Assembly (NCBI GenBank): GCA_031287575.1
Contig: JAITSV010000051.1
Coordinates: 33,897 to 90,728, forward strand
Direction of reading: 5' to 3'
From: Desulfovibrio sp.
GTDB lineage: Bacteria > Desulfobacterota > Desulfovibrionia > Desulfovibrionales > Desulfovibrionaceae
DNA: 56,832 bases
The notes beneath the pieces were generated by a model. The model had not been told where the DNA came from, made no database searches, and saw only the letters and a program-made list of their open reading frames with translations. The position numbers and the translations under genes are program-made. Of this stretch, positions 35,081-43,550 are shown one piece after another; within the stretch, counting starts at the first letter, position 1; the number at the start of each line of letters is the position of its first letter.

Positions 35081-36282
35081 CAGGCGTTCCCTCCGCGTTC
35101 GGCCAGCGCGCCCAGCAGCAGCCCGCGCACGATGACCCCGGCCAGCCGCCCGCGCTCGTCGGTGACGGCCAGCGGGTGCGGCAGCCCGGCCATGAGGGGA
35201 ATGAGTTCGGAGGCTGGGGTATCCGTGGATACCGTGGTGATGTCGGTGCGCATGATGACCGCAAGGTCGCGCTCGCCGCCCGCCATGTGCTCGGCGATGT
35301 CGTCGGCGGTGACCAGCCCCACCAGCTTGTGGTTGCGATCGAGCACGAACAGTGTGGCGATGGCGTGGTTGCGCATCTTGCGCAGGGCCGTGCGCGGGCC
35401 GTCCACGCCCAGCACCGCCACCGCCTCGGACCGTTTCATCACCGTACCCGCCGTGAGTACGCGGGCAATGTCCACGTCGGCCACGAAGCGGGCCACGTAG
35501 TCGTCCGCCGGGCTGGTCAGGATGTCTTCCGGCGTGCCCACCTGCACCACGGCCCCGTCGCGCATGAGCACGATGCGGTCGCCGATCTTCAGCGCCTCGT
35601 CCAGGTCGTGACTGATGAACACGATGGTCTTGCGCACGTCATCCTGAAGGCGCAGCAACTCGTCCTGCATGTCGCGCCGGATCAGCGGGTCCAGCGCGCT
35701 GAAGGCCTCGTCCATCAGCAGGATGTCCGGGTCCAGCGCCAGGGCGCGGGCCAGGCCCACGCGCTGCTGCATGCCGCCGGAAAGCTGGCCGGGCCGGGCC
35801 GCTTCCCACCCGCCCAGACCCACGCGGGCCAGCGCCTGCGCCGCCTTGTCCCGACGGGTCGATTTGTCCAGGCGTGGGGGACCCATCACCTCCAGCCCGT
35901 ATGCGGCGTTTTCCAGCACGGTACGATGCGGAAACAGCGCGAAGTTCTGAAACACCATGCCGAAGGTGCGCTGGCGCAGGGCGCGCAGGTCCTTCACCGA
36001 AAGGGTGGTCACGTCGGTGCCGTCGATGCGCACCGTGCCGTCGGTGGGTTCGATGAGCCGGTTCAGGCAGCGCACCAGGGTGGACTTGCCGCTGCCGGAA
36101 AGCCCCATGACCACCACGATCTCGCCCTCGTCCACGTCGAAGGTGGCGCGGTTGACGCCCACGGCGTGTCGGGTGCGCTTGTATATCTCGTCCTTGGGCC
36201 TGCCATCGCGGACCATGGCCAGCGCCTTTTCCGGCGCCGGGCCGAATATCTTGGTCAGGTCGCGGATCTCTATCTTCGCCAT
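35080..36282 (-). CDS. proV: Glycine betaine/proline ABC transporter ATPase with CBS domains
   Basis: 400 residues. Walker A is GLSGSGKST (60-68), the signature LSGGMQQR, Walker B ILLMDEAFSALDP, and the switch His is in FISHDLDEA. Two CBS domains (about 285-395) sense ionic strength in relatives. The N-terminal IFG...RTRHAVGVNRATFDV stretch is typical of ProV. The ATG at 36282 is chosen for its GGGAGG; the frame extends 81 codons further upstream without support. First gene of the operon. Confidence 0.95.
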   Translation of the reverse strand: MAKIEIRDLTKIFGPAPEKALAMVRDGRPKDEIYKRTRHAVGVNRATFDVDEGEIVVVMGLSGSGKSTLVRCLNRLIEPTDGTVRIDGTDVTTLSVKDLRALRQRTFGMVFQNFALFPHRTVLENAAYGLEVMGPPRLDKSTRRDKAAQALARVGLGGWEAARPGQLSGGMQQRVGLARALALDPDILLMDEAFSALDPLIRRDMQDELLRLQDDVRKTIVFISHDLDEALKIGDRIVLMRDGAVVQVGTPEDILTSPADDYVARFVADVDIARVLTAGTVMKRSEAVAVLGVDGPRTALRKMRNHAIATLFVLDRNHKLVGLVTADDIAEHMAGGERDLAVIMRTDITTVSTDTPASELIPLMAGLPHPLAVTDERGRLAGVIVRGLLLGALAERGGNA

Positions 36283-37105
36283 GTTGCCTCCCGTGCTGCG
36301 CGCGCCGTGGACAACCGGCCCACGGGACCGGGCAGCGCCGCCAGCAGGGACCGCCCGGCGGCGCTGCCGTGCACCCCCTGAAAAGGGACGGGACACGAAA
36401 GACCGGCGCGCGGCACATACCATCGGCACACACCCGGCGAGGGCGCGCGTCATGTTGTCATCGTCATGCTGTCTGGGGATGCACGGGAGGGAGACACGGA
36501 ACGGGATGCAGACTGGCTGGCGCACGATTGCGCCGCATGGTCATGACCACTCGCGGGGCAGGCCGGAGACGGCCCGCGAGGACTTCTCCGCCATGCACGC
36601 CGCAAGCCTGCCCGGCCCGTAAACGACGGGCGTCCGAACCTGCGGCACTGGCTGCGGCACTGGCTGCTCGCGGCCATCATCCTGCCGGGCCGCAAGGGCA
36701 CACCAGAGGAGAGACAAACCGCGCACAGCAACTGCATCCGTAACATTGCGCACCGGAAAATCATGTTATTCCGGCGACAAATATCAGACCGAACTCATAT
36801 GCGCACGGGCAGGCATTCCTTGGCCCTTGCCCGCACGCTCAATATCCTCCCGGACATCGAAGCATGCTGTTCACATCCGGCACAGACTCGTATTTCATTC
36901 ACGCAATGAATCCGCCTGCCCATGCCATTTTGACAATATAAAGCAAAAAAATTCTTGTGTCCACCGGCAATGCATTTTCGTGACAATCCCCGGCATCCCG
37001 GAACGTACGGTGCCTTGGCCGCAACCTGCCGCATGCACACGCGGGACCGTTGCACCCGGACGCAAAACATGCCATCCATGAGAGCAGTACGCTGCGGAGG
37101 TATGC
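36283..37105. other. Divergent intergenic region proV / QueG-like gene
   Basis: 823 bp without a convincing gene. It holds the stem-loop at 36331-36368, a GC-rich half, and from about 36740 an AT-richer half. The AT-richer half includes a 22-bp imperfect palindrome at 36753-36774 (CCGGAA-N10-TTCCGG, with further symmetric inner bases). The latter looks like an operator. The last bases give the ribosome site GGAGG of the next gene. Confidence 0.55.
36331..36368 (-). other. Strong stem-loop in the proVWX leader
   Basis: A perfect 12-bp inverted repeat (GGCAGCGCCGCC / GGCGGCGCTGCC) with a 14-nt loop, 49-86 bp upstream of the proV start. It could be an attenuator or a 5' stabiliser of an osmoregulated message. 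Confidence 0.45.
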
Positions 37106-37897
37106 ATGGCCATGGACAGTTTTTCCTTGCGGCAAGCGGCGTTACGATGGGGGGCGAGCCTGTTCGGCGTGGCCGACCTGGACCGTCTGCGCACCCTGCC
37201 CACCCAGCCGGAAAACCTGCTGGATGGCTGGACGCGGGCCATCAGCCTGGGGGTGCGCCTGGCGGACCCGGTGCTGGACGACATCGTGGACGGCCCCACC
37301 CCGCTCTACGCCCACCATTACCGGGCCGTGAACATCCGCCTGGACGACACCGCCCTGCGCCTGGCCCTGCTGATCCAGGAAGCGGGTGGGCGCGCCCTGC
37401 CGCTGCCCGCCTCGCAGGCGGTGGACCCCGTGGCCTGCACCAGCATGATCTCGCACAAGGCCGTGGCCGTGGCCGCCGGACTTGGCTGGCAGGGCAAGAG
37501 CCTGCTGACCGTTTCGCCGCTGTACGGCCCGCGCATCCGCCTGTGCACGGTGCTTACCGATCTGCCCCTGCAACCGGGCCGCCCGCTGATGAACCGCTGC
37601 GGCAACTGTACTCGCTGCGCCGATGCCTGCCCTGCCGGGGCCATCAAGGGGACGGCGCTGCCCAACGAACCGGGCGCGCACTACCAAAGCCGCGACGAAG
37701 CCCTGCACTTCGAGCGCTGCCGCACCCTGCTGCAAGAGGACTTCGCCAGGCGCCCGCTTATCGGGCATTCGGTGTGCGGGGTATGCATCAAGGTGTGCCC
37801 GTGGGGCGGGCGGGGCAAGGGCGTGCTGCACGGGCGCGATGACGTGCCCATGACCATGATGGACGACCAGTTCACCCTGTTTCCGCAGTCGTCCTGA
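37106..37897 (+). CDS. Short QueG-like double 4Fe-4S protein
   Basis: 263 residues, about 100 shorter than epoxyqueuosine reductase QueG. It shares the middle region (ISHKAVAVAAGLGWQGKSLLTVSPLYGPRIRLCTVLTDL) and a two-cluster ferredoxin domain: C165, C168, C171, C175 and C205, C224, C227, C231. The C-terminal HEAT-like tRNA-binding part of QueG is absent. It may be a reductase for another substrate or an electron-transfer relative; a genuine queuosine role is doubtful. GGAGG lies 5 bp before the ATG. Confidence 0.75.
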   Translation: MAMDSFSLRQAALRWGASLFGVADLDRLRTLPTQPENLLDGWTRAISLGVRLADPVLDDIVDGPTPLYAHHYRAVNIRLDDTALRLALLIQEAGGRALPLPASQAVDPVACTSMISHKAVAVAAGLGWQGKSLLTVSPLYGPRIRLCTVLTDLPLQPGRPLMNRCGNCTRCADACPAGAIKGTALPNEPGAHYQSRDEALHFERCRTLLQEDFARRPLIGHSVCGVCIKVCPWGGRGKGVLHGRDDVPMTMMDDQFTLFPQSS

Positions 37898-37919
37898 ACG
37901 CATTGCTCCACTGACGCTC

Positions 37920-37938
37920 CGGCCCGGCAAGCGGGCCG
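37920..37938 (+). terminator. Short GC hairpin after the QueG-like gene
   Basis: CGGCCCG / CGGGCCG, 7-bp stem with a 5-nt loop, followed by TTTGCC, 22 bp after the stop. Modest strength. Confidence 0.5.
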
Positions 37939-37969
37939 TTTGCCCCGCACCGCAGCCAAGGGAGGCCCC

Positions 37970-38536
37970 ATGGTCCGCTCCATCACCCCCCGTGAACTCG
38001 ACGACGCCCTGTGCGGCGAAGCGCGCATGCTGCTGCTCGACGTGCGCAGCCGGAGCGAACACGAGTTGCATCCCGAGGCCATTCCCGGTTCGCGGTGGCG
38101 CGACCCGGCCATGGCGGACACGTGGTTGCCCTCCATCCCGGAGGGCACCAGCGCCGTGGTGTATTGCGCGGGCGGAGGAGAGGCCAGCCGGGGCATCCAG
38201 TCGCGCCTGACGGCGCGTGGGGTGGCCGCGCGCTATCTGGAAGGCGGTCTGGCCGCATGGCAGCGGCAACACGGCGGCGAACACGGCGAACAGGGTGGCC
38301 CCGCCGTGCGCGCGGGCGAAGGCTGTGCCCATGCCCCGTTGCGCGGCGAACCCGGCGGGCATATCCCCGCCGGGGGCGAAAGCGGGCTGCACCGCCCGGC
38401 GGGCAACGGCACTGGCGGCCAACCAAGACAGGGCGACAGCGAGGCCGGAGGGCACGAACACGCGCGTGGCGGCCGGTTCGAAGGGACAGGCGGCGCGGGA
38501 GGCCGCAGTGGCGGCGAGGGTGGCGGAACCCGCTGA
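37970..38536 (+). CDS. Rhodanese-domain protein with Gly-rich tail
   Basis: 188 residues. The rhodanese domain (about 1-95) has the active-site loop C66-AGGGEAS and the lead LLLDVRSRSEHELHPEAIPGS. The remaining ~90 residues are Gly/Glu/Arg/His-rich low complexity (GGEHGEQGG, GRSGGEGGG), more like translated non-coding GC-rich DNA than a folded domain. A frameshift or a lost stop near the end of the domain is possible. AAGGGAGG precedes the ATG. It is likely a sulfurtransferase or a sulfur carrier. Confidence 0.8.
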   Translation: MVRSITPRELDDALCGEARMLLLDVRSRSEHELHPEAIPGSRWRDPAMADTWLPSIPEGTSAVVYCAGGGEASRGIQSRLTARGVAARYLEGGLAAWQRQHGGEHGEQGGPAVRAGEGCAHAPLRGEPGGHIPAGGESGLHRPAGNGTGGQPRQGDSEAGGHEHARGGRFEGTGGAGGRSGGEGGGTR

Positions 38537-38847
38537 AGCGTGCCCCCCCTGCGGGCGGCAGGTTCGCCAACCGCGCAACGCCCCTCCCCCTCGCAACAAC
38601 ACCCCGGTGCATCCTGATCAAAAGGCACCGCCAGCCTGACGGCCGCGCTGCCGCATCCCACCATGTTCCCCGCACGCCCCCGTGTCCCTCACGCCCCGCA
38701 CCTGCCTGTCCAGACCACACGGCTCCGCGCCCGTTTACCCCCACCCCGGCGCGTGCTATGCCCCTGCTTCGGCGCGGCCACCCGCGCGCGGCACCTTCCG
38801 GATGTCCGCGCGGCATGCCCGCCCCCAGCCGCACATCCGGAGTGATC
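38537..38847. other. Intergenic region between rhodanese and Sel1 genes
   Basis: 311 bp, very C-rich, with no convincing gene, promoter hexamers or terminator. It ends in GGAG ahead of the Sel1-protein start. Confidence 0.5.
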
Positions 38848-40596
38848 ATGAACACAGCCCGCCGCATCGCCGCGCGTTTTCGTCCGTCCCTCGTTCCCGC
38901 AGCCTCCAACCGGCAGCCCGCCCCACGCCGTGCGGCACGCCTGGCGCTTGTGGCCCTGCTGGCGGCGGGCCTGCTGCTGGGCGGCTGCAAGCCCCCCAAA
39001 AAGGGCACGGCAGCCCTGCCGGAGCGCCCCACCTACATCCGCGAAGCCACGGACCAGGAAACTTCCGCCACCGATACGGGCACGAGCACTACGGGTACGA
39101 CCGGCACGACCGGCACAGACACGGCAGGCACCGCCACGCCCGATACCGGCGCCAGCGCCGCGAAGCCCGCCGCCCCCGATCTCGTGGTCGCGCCGGACAG
39201 CATGGCCGACAACCGGCAGCCCGAACCCGCGCCGCAACCGCAAGACCGCGCATCCGCCCCCGTGGGCGAACTGGTGGAACTTTCCGACGGTACCAGCATC
39301 GAGGCCCCCACCCGCCCGCAGGACCAGTTTGCCTTTGCCATGGCCCTGTTGCAGGGTGCCGACGGCCAGCCCGATCCGGCCCGGGCCGCGACCTGGCTGG
39401 AAAAAGCCGCCGCGCAGGACTTCGGCCCCGCGCAGGACGTGCTGGCGCGCCTGTACCTGGACGGCACCGGCGTGCGCAAGGACGAGGCCAAGGCCTTCGC
39501 GCTGGCCATGTCCGCCGCGGAACAGGACATCGTCAACGCGCAGGCATTGGTGGGCGTGCTGTACACCTACGGACGCGGCACCCGGCGCGACTTCATGCAG
39601 GGCGAGAAATGGCTCTCGCTGGCGGCGGAACGGGGCCACCCCCAAGCCTGCGACCTGCTGGCCGAATACCACCGCAAGGGCCTGGCGGGACCGGAGAACC
39701 AGAAGGAAGCCTTCCTCTGGACGGAGCGCGCCGCCGCCCTGGGCGTCGTGCGCGCGCGCTTCTGGCTGGGCGTGCACTACCGGTACGGCATGGGCACCCC
39801 GCGCGACGACGACAAGGCCCTGCAACTGCTGCGCGAAGCCGCCGACGCGGGCAACCCCGACGCCATGGGGCTGGTGGGCGAAATGCTCTACCGGGGCCAG
39901 GGAAGCGAGCCGGACATGGCTGGCTCCGTGCGCTATTTCCAGATGGGCGCCAAGGCGGGCGACCTGCATTCGCGGCTCAACCTGGGCATCCTGCACCACG
40001 AGGGCACCGGCGTGCCCAAGGACTATCCGCGCAGCCTGCAACTGTTCGGACAATGCGCCGAGGGCGGCCACCCGCGCTGCATGACCCTGCTGGGCAGCAT
40101 GCTGGCGGAGGGGGAAGGAACCGAGGCGGACATGGTCGCCGCCCATTCCTGGCTGACCCGCGCCGTGCTGTTCGGCGACGGCGACGCGGCGCCGGTGGCG
40201 GCAGAAGTGCAGCAGCGCATGACGCCCGACCAGTTGGTGCATTCCAAGAACATGGCCGCGCAATGGATGCAGGCGCACCCGCAGTTCCAGCCCGGCGTGC
40301 CCGCGCAACTGGACCCGGAAGCATCCCCAACGGTGCCGCAGGCAGCGCCCCAAACTGCTCCCCAAACTGTGCCGCAAGCAGCCCCCCAGTCCGCACCGGA
40401 GTCAGCCACCGGTGGCGGCACGCCCGCCACGGCCACGGAGTCAAACACACCCGAAGCCGCCACGCCGCAGGTGTCCTCCAACGCCACGGCCCCAGCTACC
40501 CAGACCGGCAAGACGGGCAAGGCGGGGACCACCACTGCGGCACCCGCGAAGAAGAAAACCACCAAGGCCGCCAAGAGCACCCGCACCACCAACTGA
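38848..40596 (+). CDS. Sel1-repeat (TPR-like) lipoprotein
   Basis: 582 residues. A long n-region is followed by a hydrophobic stretch and a lipobox LLGGC (Cys about 49), so export as a lipoprotein is predicted. A Thr/Gly linker with TTG repeats (75-95) precedes about seven Sel1 repeats (about 155-430) recognisable as A...LG..Y..G.G...D...A with AA..G. units. The C-terminal tail has QTAPQTVPQ-type and Lys/Thr-rich repeats. Sel1 proteins are scaffolds for envelope or signalling complexes; the partner here is unknown. ATG at 38848 follows CCGGAG. Confidence 0.88.
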   Translation: MNTARRIAARFRPSLVPAASNRQPAPRRAARLALVALLAAGLLLGGCKPPKKGTAALPERPTYIREATDQETSATDTGTSTTGTTGTTGTDTAGTATPDTGASAAKPAAPDLVVAPDSMADNRQPEPAPQPQDRASAPVGELVELSDGTSIEAPTRPQDQFAFAMALLQGADGQPDPARAATWLEKAAAQDFGPAQDVLARLYLDGTGVRKDEAKAFALAMSAAEQDIVNAQALVGVLYTYGRGTRRDFMQGEKWLSLAAERGHPQACDLLAEYHRKGLAGPENQKEAFLWTERAAALGVVRARFWLGVHYRYGMGTPRDDDKALQLLREAADAGNPDAMGLVGEMLYRGQGSEPDMAGSVRYFQMGAKAGDLHSRLNLGILHHEGTGVPKDYPRSLQLFGQCAEGGHPRCMTLLGSMLAEGEGTEADMVAAHSWLTRAVLFGDGDAAPVAAEVQQRMTPDQLVHSKNMAAQWMQAHPQFQPGVPAQLDPEASPTVPQAAPQTAPQTVPQAAPQSAPESATGGGTPATATESNTPEAATPQVSSNATAPATQTGKTGKAGTTTAAPAKKKTTKAAKSTRTTN

Positions 40597-40630
40597 TACG
40601 CGCCGGGCACGACGACGCAACGGACGCAGC

Positions 40631-41896
40631 ATGCCGCCCTTTCCCGATCACAACGCCCCGCACGCCCCCGGCCCGCTGCGGGTGTTCCGCCACCGCAACT
40701 ACCGGCTGTTCTTCGCCGGGCAGACCATTTCACTGCCCGGCACGTGGATGCAGTCCATGGCCCAGTCGTGGCTGGTCTACCGGCTGAGCGAATCCAGCTT
40801 CGTGCTGGGGGCACTGGGCTTTGCCGCGCAGTTGCCCCTGTTCGTGCTGTCCGTGTTCGGCGGTGCGCTGGCCGACACGCGCGACAGGCGCGCCATCCTC
40901 GTGGGCACGCAGGTGGCCTCCATGCTGCTGGCGCTGACGGCCGCCGCGCTGACCATGACCGACGTGGTGCAGGTGTGGCACGTGTTCGCGCTGGCCACGG
41001 CGCTCGGCATCGTCAACGCCTTCGACGTGCCCACGCGGCAGTCCTTTATCATGGACATGGTGGGGCGGGACGACCTGCCCACGGCCATCGGCCTGAATTC
41101 GTCCATGTTCAACGCGGCGCGGGTCGTCGGGCCTACCCTGGCGGGCCTGGTGGTGGCCGCCGCGGGCGAAGGATGGTGCTTTCTGCTCAACGGCATCAGC
41201 TTCGCGCCGGTCATCGCCGGGCTGCTGCTGATGCGCCTGCCCGCCCACGTGCCCCCTCCGCCCGGCCCTTCGACAGTGCAGCGCATCCGCGAGGGACTGG
41301 GATTTGCCGCGCGCCACGAGGGTATCCGCACCACTCTGCTGCTGGTGGGGGCCACCAGCCTCATCGGGGTGAACTATTCGGTGCTGATGCCCGTGGTGGC
41401 CGACAAGGTGCTGGGCGGCAACGCCAGGACACTGGGCCTGCTGCTGGGGGCTGCCGGTGCGGGAGCGCTGCTGGGCGCGCTGTGCCTTGCCCTGCGGCGC
41501 AGCAGCAACGGATTGTCCCGCTGGGCGCTGTATGCAGCCGTGGGGCTGGGGGCCAGCCTGACGGCATTCGCGCTGTGCCGGTCGGTGTGGACGGCGCTGC
41601 TGGCGCTGGTGCCCGTGGGCCTGTGCATGGTGGTGCTGATGGCGTCGGCCAACACGCTGCTGCAAATCATGTCGCCCGACGCCTACCGGGGCCGGGTCAT
41701 GGCCCTGTATTCCATGATGTTCCTGGGCATGGGGCCGTTCGGCTCGCTGCTGGGAGGCACGGTCGCCCATGCGCTGGGACCGTCGCTCACGCTGCTGCTG
41801 TCCGGCATCGTCTGCCTGGGCAACGCGCTGTGGTTCGGGGTATGGCTGCGGCGGCACGGCCCGTCGCTGGATGGCGTGGTACACGAGGGCGACTGA
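40631..41896 (+). CDS. MFS transporter (EntS-like, MFS_3 type)
   Basis: 421 residues with about 11-12 hydrophobic segments. The N-terminus LRVFRHRNYRLFFAGQTISLPGTWMQSMAQSWLVY and the loop GGALADTRDRRAILV are typical of the MFS_3/EntS group, which export siderophores, drugs or other metabolites. It starts 34 bp after the Sel1 gene and ends before a terminator shared with the convergent phosphatase gene. Substrate unknown. Confidence 0.88.
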   Translation: MPPFPDHNAPHAPGPLRVFRHRNYRLFFAGQTISLPGTWMQSMAQSWLVYRLSESSFVLGALGFAAQLPLFVLSVFGGALADTRDRRAILVGTQVASMLLALTAAALTMTDVVQVWHVFALATALGIVNAFDVPTRQSFIMDMVGRDDLPTAIGLNSSMFNAARVVGPTLAGLVVAAAGEGWCFLLNGISFAPVIAGLLLMRLPAHVPPPPGPSTVQRIREGLGFAARHEGIRTTLLLVGATSLIGVNYSVLMPVVADKVLGGNARTLGLLLGAAGAGALLGALCLALRRSSNGLSRWALYAAVGLGASLTAFALCRSVWTALLALVPVGLCMVVLMASANTLLQIMSPDAYRGRVMALYSMMFLGMGPFGSLLGGTVAHALGPSLTLLLSGIVCLGNALWFGVWLRRHGPSLDGVVHEGD

Positions 41897-41976
41897 AGTC
41901 CGCTCACGTCATGCCGGGTGGCGTTCCGGGAGCGATGCCCAGCCCGACACTCGCGACTACAAAGGTGCAATGAACA

Positions 41977-42010
41977 GGGGGAGAAGGCAGCCAAGGCAGC
42001 CCTCTCCCCC
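41977..42010. terminator. Bidirectional terminator MFS / phosphatase
   Basis: GGGGGAG pairs with CTCCCCC and an inner AGG/CCT extends the stem. A GTTGTTT tail lies on the plus side. It sits between convergent genes. Confidence 0.7.
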
Positions 42011-42037
42011 GTTGTTTCGGCACACCAAAAGGCGCAG

Positions 42038-42874
42038 TCAGCGGGTCCTCAACCGCTCCAGCAGCGCGGGCAGCAATGCGTCGTTGGCGGCGGCAAGGCG
42101 GTTGGCGTGCAACGGGTCCGGATGGCCGTCGATATCGGCCACGGCGCCCCCCGCCTCCTGCACCAGCAACGCCCCGGCGGACAAATCCCAGCGCTTCAGG
42201 CTGACCACGAAGAAACCGTCCAGTCGGCCGGCGGCCACATAGGCCAGGTCCAGCGCGGCGGCACCGCCCCGGCGCATGCCTGCCGCGCCGCGCGCCACGG
42301 TGCAGAACTGCGCCAGATACCCTTCCATGCCCGGCCATTTGGGCGGCGGCACCACCGTGCCGATGACCGCCTCGTCCAGGCGGGTTCGCCGTGCCGCATG
42401 CAACGGGCGCCCGTTGCAGAATGCCCCTTGCCCGCGCACGGCGGTGAAGAACTCGCGTCGGCTCGGGTCCGCCACCACGCCCAGCACCGCTGCGCCATCC
42501 ACTTCCAGGGCCACGGACACCGCATAATACGGAATCCCGTGCACGTAGTTCACCGTGCCGTCCAGGGGATCGACGATCCAGCGATAAGGTGAGGCGCCGG
42601 AATCGCCCGCGCTGTCTCCCGACTCTTCGCCCAGACGGGCATGGCCCGGGTAGGCCTGCCGGATGCGCGCGAAGATGGCAGCCTCCGAGCGGGCGTCCAG
42701 TTCGGTGGTGATGTCGCCGGGGCTCTTGGTGGTGGTGTGCAAGCGGGCAAGACGCGAACGGCCCCTCGCCAGTATGGCGCACCCTGCCTTGGCGGCATCC
42801 AGCGCCACGGCCAGCGCGGCGTCGAGGTCAATATCCGCGAATCGCTGGATGCCAGTGGACGGTGCGGCAGACAT
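42038..42874 (-). CDS. Inositol monophosphatase family protein
   Basis: 278 residues with the metal-dependent phosphatase motifs: LGEESGD (E83-E84), VDPLDGTVNY (D102, D105) and KRWDLSAGALLVQEAGG. Likely substrates are inositol phosphate, PAP (CysQ-type) or related sugars; in a sulfur-metabolising organism PAP is plausible but not shown. GGGAGG precedes the ATG at 42874. Confidence 0.9.
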   Translation of the reverse strand: MSAAPSTGIQRFADIDLDAALAVALDAAKAGCAILARGRSRLARLHTTTKSPGDITTELDARSEAAIFARIRQAYPGHARLGEESGDSAGDSGASPYRWIVDPLDGTVNYVHGIPYYAVSVALEVDGAAVLGVVADPSRREFFTAVRGQGAFCNGRPLHAARRTRLDEAVIGTVVPPPKWPGMEGYLAQFCTVARGAAGMRRGGAAALDLAYVAAGRLDGFFVVSLKRWDLSAGALLVQEAGGAVADIDGHPDPLHANRLAAANDALLPALLERLRTR

Positions 42875-43436
42875 GCAATCCTCCCGAAGCTGAAGTGATG
42901 GGAACGGGGCAAGCCCTCCAGGGATGCCGCCCGTGGCGTGTGCAGCATGCCGGGACACGCCGGTCCCGGCGGCGCTCCCCCTTCCCTAGCACTGCAACGC
43001 ACAAGGCAAAAGCTCCGCAGCCCGCGCCTCCCTGGCGCGCATGTGCCCGTTCCCGCCGCTCCCGCCAGTTCCGCCGCCCCCTTCCTCCCCTCCCACACGC
43101 CCCTCCAGACACTGGCCTTGCCGGCCTGCCGTCACCGTGCGCGCCGGTGCGAACATGCCACGGGCACGCGCGGTTGCCGGTGCCCCGCATCCAGCACAGC
43201 GTCCGCGCCTCCGACGCACCGCAGGACGGCAGCCTGCCGATGCATCCGGAGCCCTTCCAGATGGAAGGCGCACGGTTGCATGCAACGCCCGAACACATCG
43301 GAAGCATTCATGTCCACTATTGGACTCTTTTGACCGATAGCAACCAACAATGCCCTATTTGCGCCCGGATTTTTTCAATCTTCCGATCAAACAACATTTT
43401 TATGAATTAATTCACAATCATATGCCAGGAGAAAAT
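42875..43436. other. Intergenic region upstream of the sulfite exporter
   Basis: 562 bp. The first 400 bp are GC-rich with no convincing gene. From 43310 composition turns AT-rich and contains a 24-bp palindrome (43317-43340). Two near-matches to sigma-54 promoters (around 43160 and 43267) have wrong spacing between GG and GC (11 and 9 instead of 10). No confident promoter was found. Confidence 0.55.
43317..43340 (+). promoter_or_regulatory. 24-bp palindrome upstream of tauE, related to the frd upstream sites
   Basis: CTATTGGAC-N6-GACCGATAG is symmetric at 7 of 9 positions per arm. Its core TGGAC-N6-GACCR is the same as in the cluster upstream of the sigma-54 promoter at 46220-46235. A shared binding protein, for example the sigma-54 activator encoded at 54460, is inferred. 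Confidence 0.55.
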
Positions 43437-43550
43437 ATGGCACAGCCATTGCTTTTGGAAATGCAGGACATGCACCACGGCAAGCCCCCCATTGCATTGC
43501 GCGGTTGTCACCACGTCTTCCGGAAAGACGCAACAGGATACCGACTATGA
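43437..43550 (+). CDS. Small ORF coupled to the exporter gene
   Basis: A 37-residue frame starting at an ATG with a good ribosome site (CAGGAGAAAAT) and ending in a TGA that overlaps the exporter ATG (ATGA). It has no hydrophobic segment; it is His- and Met-containing (MQDMHHGKPP). It may be a leader peptide that couples translation to the exporter. Its protein function is unknown and it could be non-functional. Confidence 0.45.
   Translation: MAQPLLLEMQDMHHGKPPIALRGCHHVFRKDATGYRL

Noticed and set aside
36795-37079. A 94-codon minus-strand frame in the AT-richer gap before the QueG-like gene
   Set aside because: No ribosome site, no hydrophobic or domain pattern, and it runs through the likely promoter region.
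43150-43170. Sigma-54-like GGGCACG...TTGC upstream of the exporter
   Set aside because: GG and GC are 11 bp apart instead of 10, and it is nearly 280 bp from the first coding start. It also lies upstream of the palindrome rather than downstream.
43264-43280. AAGGCGCACGGTTGCA as a second sigma-54 promoter candidate
   Set aside because: Spacing between GG and GC is 9 bp, one short, and the -24 element is poor.
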